Assembly: GCA_013331215.1 (NCBI GenBank)
Contig: DUGU01000054.1
Coordinates: forward strand, 1-17,299
Direction of reading: 5' to 3'
From: Methanoregulaceae archaeon
GTDB lineage: Archaea > Halobacteriota > Methanomicrobia > Methanomicrobiales > Methanospirillaceae
DNA length: 17,299 bases
Positions 6,905 to 13,839 of this stretch are shown piece by piece; position 1 is the first letter of the stretch; the number at the start of each line of letters is the position of its first letter. A program made the position numbers and the translations under genes. A model generated the notes under the pieces. It made no database searches, had not been told where the DNA came from, and saw only the letters and a program-made list of their open reading frames with translations.

Positions 6905-6915
6905 AAGATTTAGTT
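6905..6915 (+). promoter_or_regulatory. Probable TATA-like promoter element of paralog 2
   Basis: AAGATTTAGTT differs by one base from the element at 5185-5195 and has a similar distance (96 nt) to the start codon of its gene. It lies in AT-rich DNA. The match suggests a shared promoter type for the two paralogs. Confidence 0.4.
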
Positions 6916-7010
6916 GAAAAGGTAACAAATAACGTTTTGCATTGCACAATTCAGGCCTTTCTTCTATCGGACGATGGTAAAGAAGGACCAGAGCGGTGGT
7001 GGTGATAGGT

Positions 7011-7931
7011 ATGATATCAAAAAAGATCTGGTATATCATCGCAGGGATCTGCCTTTTGGGCCTGATCGTGGGAACCGCCTCGGCGGTCACTGTTGCATTT
7101 GATAAAACTGAGTACAGGGTCAACGATACCGCGAAAGTAACGGTCACCGGTGCAGCCGACGGGACCGTCTTCTCGATTAACCTCACGACCTACAATCAGG
7201 TCGCACCTGACCAGAAGTTCTCGTATCAGACCGGGAACATCAGCATTCCGTTCTCGGTAGCGGTCAGGGATGCCACGGCGACGGCGTCCAGTGAGAACAG
7301 CACCTACAACACCATCACGGTGGGACGGTGGAATAACGTGGGTGTCTATGAGGAGTTCACGCGGAGCGACCCCTCGGCGAACAGGACCTTCAAGCGGAGC
7401 ACCACGTACCAGTCGATGGACGGGGGCATCTTCTTCGGCAGGTGGGCCGGCACTGCCGCGCCCGGGTCGTCAAAGGTGACCTCGACGTTCCAGTTCACCG
7501 GGACCAAGGCCAGCGGGCCCGCCGACTTCACCCTTACCGCGAATGCCGTCTCCGCTCCGTCGGCGACGGGGTATCTCGAGGTCAGGGCCGGCGATGCGGT
7601 GGCCTATGCAGGTTGGATCTCTATGGTCACCTCGACTACGACCGCGAGCCCGACCAGCGAGGGAGGATCGGGCAGTGATGATTCCGGCGGATCCGGATCG
7701 GTGACGACCGGGACCACGTCGAGTGGCTCCGGCTCCGGTTCCGGTTCGAGCACGACCGTCACAACGGTCGTGGGTGGGACCAACACAACCACTACTGTAA
7801 CCGCTACGAATTCCAGCGCCGGTGCCACGACCGTGGCAACGACCACGGCGAAACCTGCGGGCATGCCCTTCGCGTTCATCGTTGTTCTGGGCATCGGCGT
7901 TGCGGCCCTGCTTGCGTGCAGACGCCGGTAA
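7011..7931 (+). CDS. Secreted, C-terminally anchored surface protein (paralog 2 of 3)
   Basis: 306 residues: signal peptide (1-25, cleavage near TASA-VTV), a beta-rich domain to about residue 205, a Ser/Thr/Gly linker with SGSGSGSGSST and TNTTTTVTATN stretches, and a final membrane segment ending ACRRR. The linker looks suited to O- and N-glycosylation, and the anchor places the domain outside the cell. ATG 7011 is chosen because GGTGAT (7001-7006) lies 4 nt upstream; GTG 6996 has no such site. APGSSKVTSTF and KASGP fall at the same residue numbers (150-170) as in paralog 1, and DGTVFSINL matches NGTVFSLQL of paralog 3. Residues 1-200 match no family I recognise. Confidence 0.75.
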   Translation: MISKKIWYIIAGICLLGLIVGTASAVTVAFDKTEYRVNDTAKVTVTGAADGTVFSINLTTYNQVAPDQKFSYQTGNISIPFSVAVRDATATASSENSTYNTITVGRWNNVGVYEEFTRSDPSANRTFKRSTTYQSMDGGIFFGRWAGTAAPGSSKVTSTFQFTGTKASGPADFTLTANAVSAPSATGYLEVRAGDAVAYAGWISMVTSTTTASPTSEGGSGSDDSGGSGSVTTGTTSSGSGSGSGSSTTVTTVVGGTNTTTTVTATNSSAGATTVATTTAKPAGMPFAFIVVLGIGVAALLACRRR

Positions 7932-8013
7932 CTTCTCCGAACCCGATGAGGCCGGGCACACCGCCCCCCTCTCTTTTGCAGGAGGACCAACACCTCCCAT
8001 CTACCGAGCTCCA

Positions 8014-8020
8014 CTTATAC
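8014..8020 (+). promoter_or_regulatory. TATA box of a leaderless transcript (paralog 3)
   Basis: CTTATAC at 8014-8020 is centred 25 nt before the A of ATG 8042. That is the usual archaeal distance from TATA box to transcription start, so transcription should begin at or next to the start codon. The absence of a Shine-Dalgarno before 8042 agrees with this. Confidence 0.6.
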
Positions 8021-8041
8021 CACGAAACTCGATATTCCTGT

Positions 8042-8725
8042 ATGCAGCGTCTTGCCCTAGCACTCCTCATCTTCTGCGTCGCGGCCGCCCCGGCCGGTGC
8101 GGTCGGCGTCGATATCCGGCCGGACCGGGTTCTCGACGGTGACACGGTCACGATCGCGCTCTCCGACATTCCGAACGGCACGGTCTTCTCCCTGCAGCTC
8201 GAAGGTGCCGTCGCCCCCGGCCCTGGCGGCACATTCGCCTTCACCACGACCGACCTCGTCATGCCCTTCACCCTGGAGCACGGCGAGGTTCAGGCCGCGC
8301 TCGAGAACACCGCGACGAACGAGCTCACTGTCCGCAAGGGAGATACCCAGGTGAAGATGTCAGGTGCGTCCCAGAACGGCAGGTACTCGGCCGACCGGAA
8401 CATCACCATCGCGGCCGGCACGTACGACGAGATCGGCCTTTCCGGCACGGCCGCGCCCGGTGCGGCCACGGTCCAGGCCACTCTCTCCCTGACCGGTATC
8501 AAGCGCGGGCCGGACAGCGCGACGATCTCCTTCAGGGTCCGGGGAGTGACCCAGGGCACGATGACGGTCCAGGTCTTCGCGAACGCGGAGAAGGTCTACG
8601 GTAAAGAGATCGCGCTCGGCCCGGCCTCGACACCGACGCAGCCGGCCGGCACCGGCGCGCTTGCCGCGATGGTGGCCACGGCCGGCCTGGCCGTCGCGCT
8701 GGCCGCCGTGCGGCGGCGCCGGTAG
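8042..8725 (+). CDS. Secreted, C-terminally anchored protein (paralog 3 of 3)
   Basis: 227 residues. The signal peptide MQRLALALLIFCVAAAPAGA is followed by a beta-rich domain and a short Pro/Thr linker (GPASTPTQPAG); the C-terminal membrane segment (about 205-223) ends in RRRR. It resembles paralog 2 without gaps in several blocks: NGTVFSLQLEG (DGTVFSINLTT), LVMPFTLEHGEVQAALENT (ISIPFSVAVRDATATASSEN), and GTAAPGAATV (GTAAPGSSKV). It lacks the long Ser/Gly linker and the PKD domain. The start at ATG 8042 is set by the signal peptide and the leaderless TATA box; the frame is open further upstream, but without a signal peptide. Function is unknown, presumably a surface or adhesion protein. Confidence 0.75.
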   Translation: MQRLALALLIFCVAAAPAGAVGVDIRPDRVLDGDTVTIALSDIPNGTVFSLQLEGAVAPGPGGTFAFTTTDLVMPFTLEHGEVQAALENTATNELTVRKGDTQVKMSGASQNGRYSADRNITIAAGTYDEIGLSGTAAPGAATVQATLSLTGIKRGPDSATISFRVRGVTQGTMTVQVFANAEKVYGKEIALGPASTPTQPAGTGALAAMVATAGLAVALAAVRRRR

Positions 8726-8740
8726 AACCCCGTCCTCCCC

Positions 8741-8746
8741 TTTTTT
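8741..8746 (+). terminator. T6 tract after paralog 3
   Basis: TTTTTT lies 16 nt after the stop at 8725, preceded by a C-rich stretch and followed by CTCGCTCTC. A U tract alone can end archaeal transcription. It separates this gene from the convergent kinase-like gene that stops at 8781. Confidence 0.45.
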
Positions 8747-8780
8747 CTCGCTCTCCGTGCGGGGCCGGCCGGGCCCCGCG

Positions 8781-9668
8781 TCACCCGGCCCGGAGATATT
8801 CCCAGAACCGGCCGTGCCTCGCGGCCCGCAGGACCCGGCACGGGGACTGGCCGGCGATCCGCGTCGCGTGCACGAGGACGTTGCGCTTGAGGCGGACCCG
8901 GTCCTCGAGGCAGAAGCCGCCCCAGTAGTGCGAATACAGAGTGAGCGCGTTCTCCGCAAGGCGCTGAACCGCCGCGGTGGGGCCCAGGGGGGCGGCGGCA
9001 TCGGCCGGCGACGGTTCGAGAAACCAGAGCCCGGCGAGGGAGAAGGTCCGGTCGGTCTCGACCGCGTGGACCGCCTCGGGGTCGGCGTCGAAGGCGCTCC
9101 ACGTCGGCAACGGCAACAGGGCATAGCCGTCTTCCGTCGCGACGGCGGCGAGCATGTCGTCCGCCACCCCGCGCCACGGCGCCGGGACGCGCGCGGCGGC
9201 CGTGGACTTTCCTGCCCCGCTCGCCCCGGCGAGGACGTGCCCCGCATCGCCGTCCGCGATCAGGGCGCCGTGGACCAGGAGGAGCCGGTCCGAGAGCAGG
9301 GAGAGGAGCCCGCCCGTGATGAACGAAGCGAGGTGCCACCGGACCTGCGCCGACGGGTACTTCACGGGATAGCCGGGGACGCCGCAGAGGTACTCGCCCC
9401 GCGACGGGCTCTCCCGGATCAGCACCCGGTCCCGGACGCAGTACGACCGCCACGATGCCGGGGAGCCCTCGCCGTCGAAGAGGCCGTCGACCCGGGGCGG
9501 GGTGGAGGACGCGTGAAGGTGCATGTCGATGCCGCCCGGAGCCCCGGGCGGCCCGGCCTGCATGACCCGCGCGAGCATCTCCACGAGGTCCGCCGTCTCG
9601 TCGAGTGCCGAGACCTGCACCCGGACAGGCGGGGCATCGAGAAGAGTGTGGGGGCCGGCCGCAGTCAT
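8781..9668 (-). CDS. scmC: HPr-kinase-like P-loop protein, ScmC-like (SynChlorMet cassette)
   Basis: 295 residues from ATG 9668, chosen because GGAG lies 6 nt upstream and the peptide gene ends 14 nt before it. Residues 131-137 (LVHGALI) and the Walker A GASGAGKST at 148-156 match HPr kinase/phosphorylase-like proteins; VADDM (168-172) is a likely second nucleotide or metal site. The N-terminal 100 residues have no recognised domain. As I remember it, ScmC is the HprK-like member of a putative peptide-modification cassette named after Syntrophobacter, Chlorobium and Methanocella. The gene directly follows a Cys-rich peptide gene of the ScmA kind, so the peptide is its probable substrate or partner. 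The alternative is another HprK-related kinase. The reaction (phosphorylation or ATP-dependent processing) is inferred, not seen. Confidence 0.65.
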   Translation of the reverse strand: MTAAGPHTLLDAPPVRVQVSALDETADLVEMLARVMQAGPPGAPGGIDMHLHASSTPPRVDGLFDGEGSPASWRSYCVRDRVLIRESPSRGEYLCGVPGYPVKYPSAQVRWHLASFITGGLLSLLSDRLLLVHGALIADGDAGHVLAGASGAGKSTAAARVPAPWRGVADDMLAAVATEDGYALLPLPTWSAFDADPEAVHAVETDRTFSLAGLWFLEPSPADAAAPLGPTAAVQRLAENALTLYSHYWGGFCLEDRVRLKRNVLVHATRIAGQSPCRVLRAARHGRFWEYLRAG

Positions 9669-9682
9669 GCCCGGCTCCGTCG

Positions 9683-9889
9683 TCAGGTTTGGAGGTGCAC
9701 AGCGCCCGAGATCCCGGCGTCGCACCAGCTACCGTCGGAACTCCCCGTATCGCACCCGCCGGCCGCCCGGTTTCCGGTCGGCATGCATCCCCACGTGGCA
9801 TTCGAACCGCCCCCGCAGGAGGCGCCAAAACCGATGGCGGACTCGTTGAGGTCGACAAGGGCCGGCGTCTCGTACCGCACCATGATCAT
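9683..9889 (-). CDS. scmA: Cys/Gly/Ser-rich short peptide, probable RiPP precursor (ScmA-like)
   Basis: 68 residues. The leader-like start is MIMVRYETPALVDLNESAIG, and the core is FGASCGGGSNATWG followed by three more Cys segments. Cys25, Cys35, Cys46 and Cys56 are spaced by 9, 10 and 9 residues, each followed within a few residues by Gly (CGGG, CMPTG, CDTG, CDAG), giving a fourfold quasi-repeat. A conserved YExPxLVxLN leader before a Gly/Cys/Ser core is typical of precursors modified by radical SAM/SPASM systems, and of proteins called ScmA. The start may be ATG 9889 or ATG 9883. It has no signal peptide. It is co-oriented with the kinase-like gene 14 nt downstream. The modification and the mature product are unknown, and no maturase is visible in the window. 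Confidence 0.65.
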   Translation of the reverse strand: MIMVRYETPALVDLNESAIGFGASCGGGSNATWGCMPTGNRAAGGCDTGSSDGSWCDAGISGAVHLQT

Positions 9890-9906
9890 GTTGTGCAATC
9901 GCGGAC

Positions 9907-9929
9907 GGTAAATACCTTGACAATAAATA
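9907..9929 (-). promoter_or_regulatory. Candidate TATA elements of the precursor peptide gene
   Basis: On the minus strand TATTTATT (9929-9922) and GGTATTTACC (9916-9907) lie 20-40 nt before the possible starts at 9889 and 9883. Either could drive a leaderless or very short-leader message; no Shine-Dalgarno is seen. The stretch is markedly AT-richer than the genes on both sides. Confidence 0.4.
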
Positions 9930-9969
9930 GCGGGATGACCGTTACGGCGCGGCCGCCGACCGCTGCCGC

Positions 9970-9976
9970 AAAAAAA
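9970..9976 (-). terminator. T7 tract (minus strand) after the beta-propeller gene
   Basis: Seven A on the plus strand give seven T on the minus strand, 9 nt after the propeller stop (9987-9985). It separates that gene from the peptide gene, which has its own candidate promoter just downstream. Confidence 0.5.
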
Positions 9977-9984
9977 CCGTGCAC

Positions 9985-11364
9985 TCACCGGCGACGGCGG
10001 AGCCCGGCCCATGCCCCGAGGAGGGCGAGCGCAGCAACCGGGAGGAACGCGGGCACCCCGCTCGTCGCGGTCCCGTTCGGGATCACGAGCCGGAGCGACG
10101 TCGTGGCCGTCGCGTTCGGTGAGGCCGTCGTGGTGACGTTGGCCGTGCGGTTGCCGGCCGCAGTCCGGTTCGCCGCCGTCGTCGCGGTCGCGTTTCTTCC
10201 CGTTACGTTCACCTTCGTAGCTCCACTGACGGTGACCGTGGTCTTCCCGATCGTCGCGGATGCGTTCAGGCCTGCGGTCCCGTTCCGGGCCCCGGTGGCG
10301 TTGACCGTCGCCGTCACGTTCCCCGCCGGCGTCGCGTTCGGGGCCTTCGCGGGGGCGGCCGGGGACTTCGCCCCGGTGTCGAAGACGTACGCGGTCCCCT
10401 CGTCGCAGCCGACGGCCACGGTCGTTCCGTCGGCCGAGAGCGAGAGCGAGAGCGGATCGCCCGCGAGCGCCGCGTCCCAGAGCGGCGTCCCGTTCCCGGC
10501 GAGGAGGCGGAGCCGTCGGTCCGCCGAGGCGACCGCGACCAGGGCGCCGCTCCCCGAGACCGCGACCCGGTTCACCGGGGCGCCGGCCGAACGGTTCCAG
10601 AGCAGCTCCCCCCCGGGACCGAGCGCGGCCACGGACCCGTCCTCGCCGCCGGCCACGGTCAGGTTCGCGGACGGGGTCATAGCGAGCGACCGGACCCGGC
10701 CGCTCGTCGGGAAGCGGGCGAGCCGCTCGCCCGTGAGGTTGAAGAATTTCACGGACCCGCCGTCCCCGACCGCGACGAGGTCGCCGCTCGCGTTCATGGC
10801 GAGGGCGCTCGGGGTCGCGAGCTCGACCGACCAGCGGTGCGCGCCTTTCCGCGTGAACGCCCGGACCCCGCCGCCGTCGGTCGTCACGACCACCGAGCCG
10901 TTTTTCGAGACCGCGACTGCGAGGGCTTCACCGGTCGCACCCGTGTCGGTCGTGCCGACCCGGCCGCCGGCCGCAGTGAAGGTCGAGAGAAGCCCGCCCG
11001 GACCGAGGGCCGCGATCGTCGCACCGTCGCTCGAGACCGCGACTGCCACGGAGGCATTCGGTGCCGACCAGAGCTCGCTCCCGTTCCGCGAGACGCCGCG
11101 CGCCGCGTCGCCGGTCCCCGAGACGACCAGGGACCCGGCGGCGTTGACGGCGATGGCGTTGGCGTGCCAGGTGGTCCCGGTCAGGCCCCCCTTCCGGTCG
11201 AAGATGTGCACGAGGTCGGACGAGACCACGATCACCTTCCCGTCGTTCGAGACCGCGCAGTCCCGTACCGGTTCGGAGGAGTTGTGGGTCCAGAGGGGGG
11301 AGACGGCCAGGGCGGGGGCGACCAGCACGAGGCAGGCGAGTGCGAGCAGGGCGTGGCGATACAT
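9985..11364 (-). CDS. Secreted WD40/PQQ-like beta-propeller with glycosylated stalk and C-terminal anchor
   Basis: 459 residues. Signal peptide (MYRHALLALACLVLVAPALA), then about seven propeller blades over residues 20-325, each with a pattern such as AVAVSSDGATIAAL, ALAMNASGDLVAVG or SLSLSADGTTVAVG followed by an aromatic strand (LLWNRS, PLWDAA). Next comes a stalk of roughly 100 residues carrying 12 N-x-S/T sequons (NAT, NVT, NGT, NRT) and a last hydrophobic segment ending GLRRRR. The protein should sit on the outer face of the membrane or in the S-layer, with the propeller as a protein- or ligand-binding platform; no catalytic residues are recognisable. It is transcribed alone: it has its own TATA-like element upstream and a T7 tract after the stop. 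Confidence 0.8.
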   Translation of the reverse strand: MYRHALLALACLVLVAPALAVSPLWTHNSSEPVRDCAVSNDGKVIVVSSDLVHIFDRKGGLTGTTWHANAIAVNAAGSLVVSGTGDAARGVSRNGSELWSAPNASVAVAVSSDGATIAALGPGGLLSTFTAAGGRVGTTDTGATGEALAVAVSKNGSVVVTTDGGGVRAFTRKGAHRWSVELATPSALAMNASGDLVAVGDGGSVKFFNLTGERLARFPTSGRVRSLAMTPSANLTVAGGEDGSVAALGPGGELLWNRSAGAPVNRVAVSGSGALVAVASADRRLRLLAGNGTPLWDAALAGDPLSLSLSADGTTVAVGCDEGTAYVFDTGAKSPAAPAKAPNATPAGNVTATVNATGARNGTAGLNASATIGKTTVTVSGATKVNVTGRNATATTAANRTAAGNRTANVTTTASPNATATTSLRLVIPNGTATSGVPAFLPVAALALLGAWAGLRRRR

Positions 11365-11391
11365 ATCCGTCGAAGAGGTTTGGGCCGAAGA

Positions 11392-11399
11392 CTATTAGA
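11392..11399 (-). promoter_or_regulatory. TATA-like element of the beta-propeller gene
   Basis: On the minus strand TCTAATAG is centred about 31 nt before ATG 11364. That fits a leaderless or nearly leaderless message, and no Shine-Dalgarno is obvious in between. Confidence 0.4.
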
Positions 11400-11580
11400 G
11401 CATGCGCGACCACCGGCCGTCCGGCCGCTCTTTTTCACGACCCGCAGGTTCATCCCGCATGGCCGTCCACGCGGAGCGGATCGCCGATGGACGGCAGTAA
11501 CCGACGGACGGGGTACGGATCCTCCCGGGGCATCGGGCAGGTCCCGATCCCTGCTCCTTCGGCGACACGATGCGATGCCG

Positions 11581-13449
11581 TCAGACAGCGCCCACCTGAT
11601 CGGGGAGGTCCCCCGGGAGTCCCTGCCTCCGGTCCCCCTGATCCGCGAAACGCCATGCCCCCTCCGGCACCATGATCTCGAACCTCGCCCCCTTCCCCGG
11701 CTCGCCGTTCTCCCGGATGGATATGCCGGTGATCCCGAGGATCTCCCGCGCCAGGAACAGTCCGAGCCCGGTATTCTTCCCGAACCCCCGCTCGAAGATC
11801 CGTTCCTTCTCCTCTGCCGGGACGCCGGCCCCGTCGTCCTCGCAGACCAGGACCAGGGTGCGGTCCCGCATCTCCGCCGAGAACCGGACCCTGGTGACCG
11901 TCCCGCCGTGACGCACGGCGTTGTCGAGGAGGTTGGAGATGACCTTCTCGATGAGGGGGTCGGCGAAGACGTCGATGTCGGCAGGGAGGGTGCACTCGAT
12001 CGAGATCCGTCCTCTCCGGGCGTTGCGCACGGCAGTCTTCACGAGGGTGCGGAGATCCTGCCAGACGGGGGCGTGCACCCCGATGGTTTCATAGGTCGCG
12101 GTGAACCGAACGATCGCGTTGATCCGCTCTGCAGCGGTCTCGATCGGCCGGAGATACTCGTCCAGCGAGGGGTCCGGCCGGTCTCCTCCGAGCAGCGCAA
12201 GATATCCCTGGATGATCGCGATCTGGTTGTTGATGTCATGCCGGGTGATGGTGCTCATCAGGCTCAATCTCCGGTTCGCGGAGGCAAGCGCCTCTTCCAC
12301 GCGCCTGCGATCGGAGATGTCCCGGATTGCGGTGACGATCACGTCTCGCCCCTTGAGGGAGATCACGTTTGCCGTGATCTCGACCAGGAAGACCGCACCG
12401 TCCTTTCTCAGGTGACGCCTGATGGGGAGGCTCGCCGAGGGATCCTGCGTAAATGCCCGGGTGGCCTCCGGTTCGGCGGAAAGCACCGTGTTCGACAGGC
12501 CGATAAGCTCCTCCTTCCGATACCCGTACATCCCCGTGACAGCCTCGTTGCAGTCGATGATCGTTCCCGTCTCTCTCTCGAAGACGAAGATGCCGTCCGA
12601 TTCGGCGGCGAAGAGTGCCCGGTATTTCTCCTCGCTCTCCCGAAGCGCCCTCTCCGATTCCTTTCGTTCGGTGATATCCTGGATGTTCTCGACGAGGTAC
12701 TCCCGATCCCCGAACCTGACCCGCGAAACCGTCTTCACTACCGGTAGTTTCGATCCGTCCGCAGCGACAAGGAATCTTTCGGAGTGATCGATCCGCTGGT
12801 TCAGATCGGTGATGGGACAGCTGCCCAGCTCGGCCGGGCAGACAAAGGTATGGCAGACCTGTCCTGCGATCGCCTCCCTCGGTAATCCGATCAGGGCGCA
12901 GAGATACGGGTTCGCATCGACGACACGGTGCTCCGACGGGTCGATGATGAGGATGCCGTTCTGCTGTCCGGCGAAGATCGCTTTGAACCGCTCTTCGCTC
13001 TCCCGCAGTGCGTTCTCCGCCGCGCGTCTCCCGATCGCCTGGTTGACCTTGTGGATCAGCTCGGCATACTGGACGGTGGGGTTGCCGCCTTTCTGGACGT
13101 AGAAGTCGGCGCCGCTGTCGATCGCCTCGATGACCACCTCCTCCCGCCCTTTCCCGGTGAAGATGACGAACGGCGTCGAGTCCCCGGCGCTCCGGAGAAC
13201 CCTGAGGAACTCGATCCCGCTCATCCCGGGCATCTGGTAATCGGAGACGATGGCATCGTACCGGCCCGTCGCGCACTTCTCGAGGGCCGAGGATGCGGAC
13301 TCCGCAGTTTCGACGGAGAACGGACCCTGCCTCTCGAGAAACAGCTTGGTCAGGGCGAGAAGCGTCGGCTCGTCATCGACGTACAGGATTGCCGTCCGGT
13401 GAGATCCTCCGGCAGACATCGGCAGCCCGGTATTCGGGAAACGGGTCAT
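11581..13449 (-). CDS. Receiver-PAS-PAS-histidine kinase signalling protein
   Basis: 622 residues from ATG 13449 (GAGG 4 nt upstream; an ATG directly before it is too close to that site). Receiver domain 18-140: acidic pocket VDDE (24-27), phospho-acceptor Asp70 in VSDYQMPGMSG, Thr98 and Lys120. PAS 1 at about 150-262 has a Cys motif (Cys199, Cys204, Cys211 in VCHTFVCPAELGSCPI), PAS 2 about 270-380. The kinase core follows: His404 in TRHDINNQ, N box NLLDNAVRHGG (506-516), G1 CEDDGAGVP, then FGKNTGLGLFLAREI and PGKGARFEI. No membrane segment, so it senses in the cytoplasm. The HDINN box is typical of methanogen kinases. With the receiver at the N-terminus, it probably takes phosphate from another kinase or from itself. 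No DNA-binding output partner lies beside it. Confidence 0.9.
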   Translation of the reverse strand: MTRFPNTGLPMSAGGSHRTAILYVDDEPTLLALTKLFLERQGPFSVETAESASSALEKCATGRYDAIVSDYQMPGMSGIEFLRVLRSAGDSTPFVIFTGKGREEVVIEAIDSGADFYVQKGGNPTVQYAELIHKVNQAIGRRAAENALRESEERFKAIFAGQQNGILIIDPSEHRVVDANPYLCALIGLPREAIAGQVCHTFVCPAELGSCPITDLNQRIDHSERFLVAADGSKLPVVKTVSRVRFGDREYLVENIQDITERKESERALRESEEKYRALFAAESDGIFVFERETGTIIDCNEAVTGMYGYRKEELIGLSNTVLSAEPEATRAFTQDPSASLPIRRHLRKDGAVFLVEITANVISLKGRDVIVTAIRDISDRRRVEEALASANRRLSLMSTITRHDINNQIAIIQGYLALLGGDRPDPSLDEYLRPIETAAERINAIVRFTATYETIGVHAPVWQDLRTLVKTAVRNARRGRISIECTLPADIDVFADPLIEKVISNLLDNAVRHGGTVTRVRFSAEMRDRTLVLVCEDDGAGVPAEEKERIFERGFGKNTGLGLFLAREILGITGISIRENGEPGKGARFEIMVPEGAWRFADQGDRRQGLPGDLPDQVGAV

Positions 13450-13839
13450 CATTCCTCGGTCATTCGATGTTCGAGCAGGTCGCATTCACCCAGCGGTACG
13501 ATCAGCCGGGACGGATCGACCCTCGCACGTCGCCTCCGGACCCGGCTCGCCGGGTGCGGACGGAACTGTCGCCATCCGGCGATCTCTCATCTTTCGTTCC
13601 TGATATATCAAACCTCTTTGCCATGTTATTGGCGGCAGTCCGTCCGCGAGTGCCGACCACTCGGGGCCGTGGCGATCGCGATTCGGGATCGGGCTCTTCG
13701 CCGGCAATCCGCGCCGTGGGGGAAGGGACGGTGCCTCCCTGCCGAGCGGCCCACTCTCCTGTGCCCGTCGCCCCCGAGACCTCCCGGGGCGGGACCCGGC
13801 CGGTACCGCCGGGAGGCGGATCATTGCGGCGGATCGACC
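13450..13839. other. Intergenic region upstream of the kinase
   Basis: About 390 bases between two minus-strand genes. TGATATATCA at 13601-13610 is a perfect 10-bp palindrome and the best TATA candidate for the kinase; a start about 25 nt downstream would leave a leader of some 125 nt. GAGG just before 13449 is the ribosome-binding site. The frame open at 13486-13824 (minus) has no domain, an unusual Arg/Pro-rich composition and no ribosome-binding site, so I do not call it a gene. Nothing else is recognised. Confidence 0.45.

Larger units (their letters stand above)
6226..7010. other. AT-rich intergenic stretch between paralogs 1 and 2
   Basis: These 785 bases hold no intact gene. The first 85 are very AT-rich (for example TAAATTTTATAATTTTG, then AAATAAATAAAAAATATATC) and include T runs that could end transcription of the upstream gene. 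Around 6395-6508 lies a frameshifted copy of that gene's PKD end. The 6509-6900 part shows no coding character. A 12-bp perfect palindrome CGGTTCGAACCG sits at 6818-6829, and the promoter-like element of paralog 2 at 6905-6915. The frame open at 6311-6652 is a product of the decayed fragment, not a gene. Confidence 0.6.

Noticed and set aside
7690-7850. Repetitive Ser/Gly/Thr-coding stretch as a possible DNA repeat or CRISPR-like array
   Set aside because: The repetition is of codons in a protein stalk; there are no regular repeats separated by unique spacers.
8761-8777. GC palindrome GGGGCCGGCCGGGCCCC near the convergent gene ends
   Set aside because: It can fold several ways in GC-rich DNA and has no T tract on the minus side; not strong enough to call a terminator.
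13486-13824. 112-codon minus-strand open frame upstream of the kinase
   Set aside because: No domain, no ribosome-binding site, Arg/Pro-rich composition, and it spans the likely promoter of the kinase.
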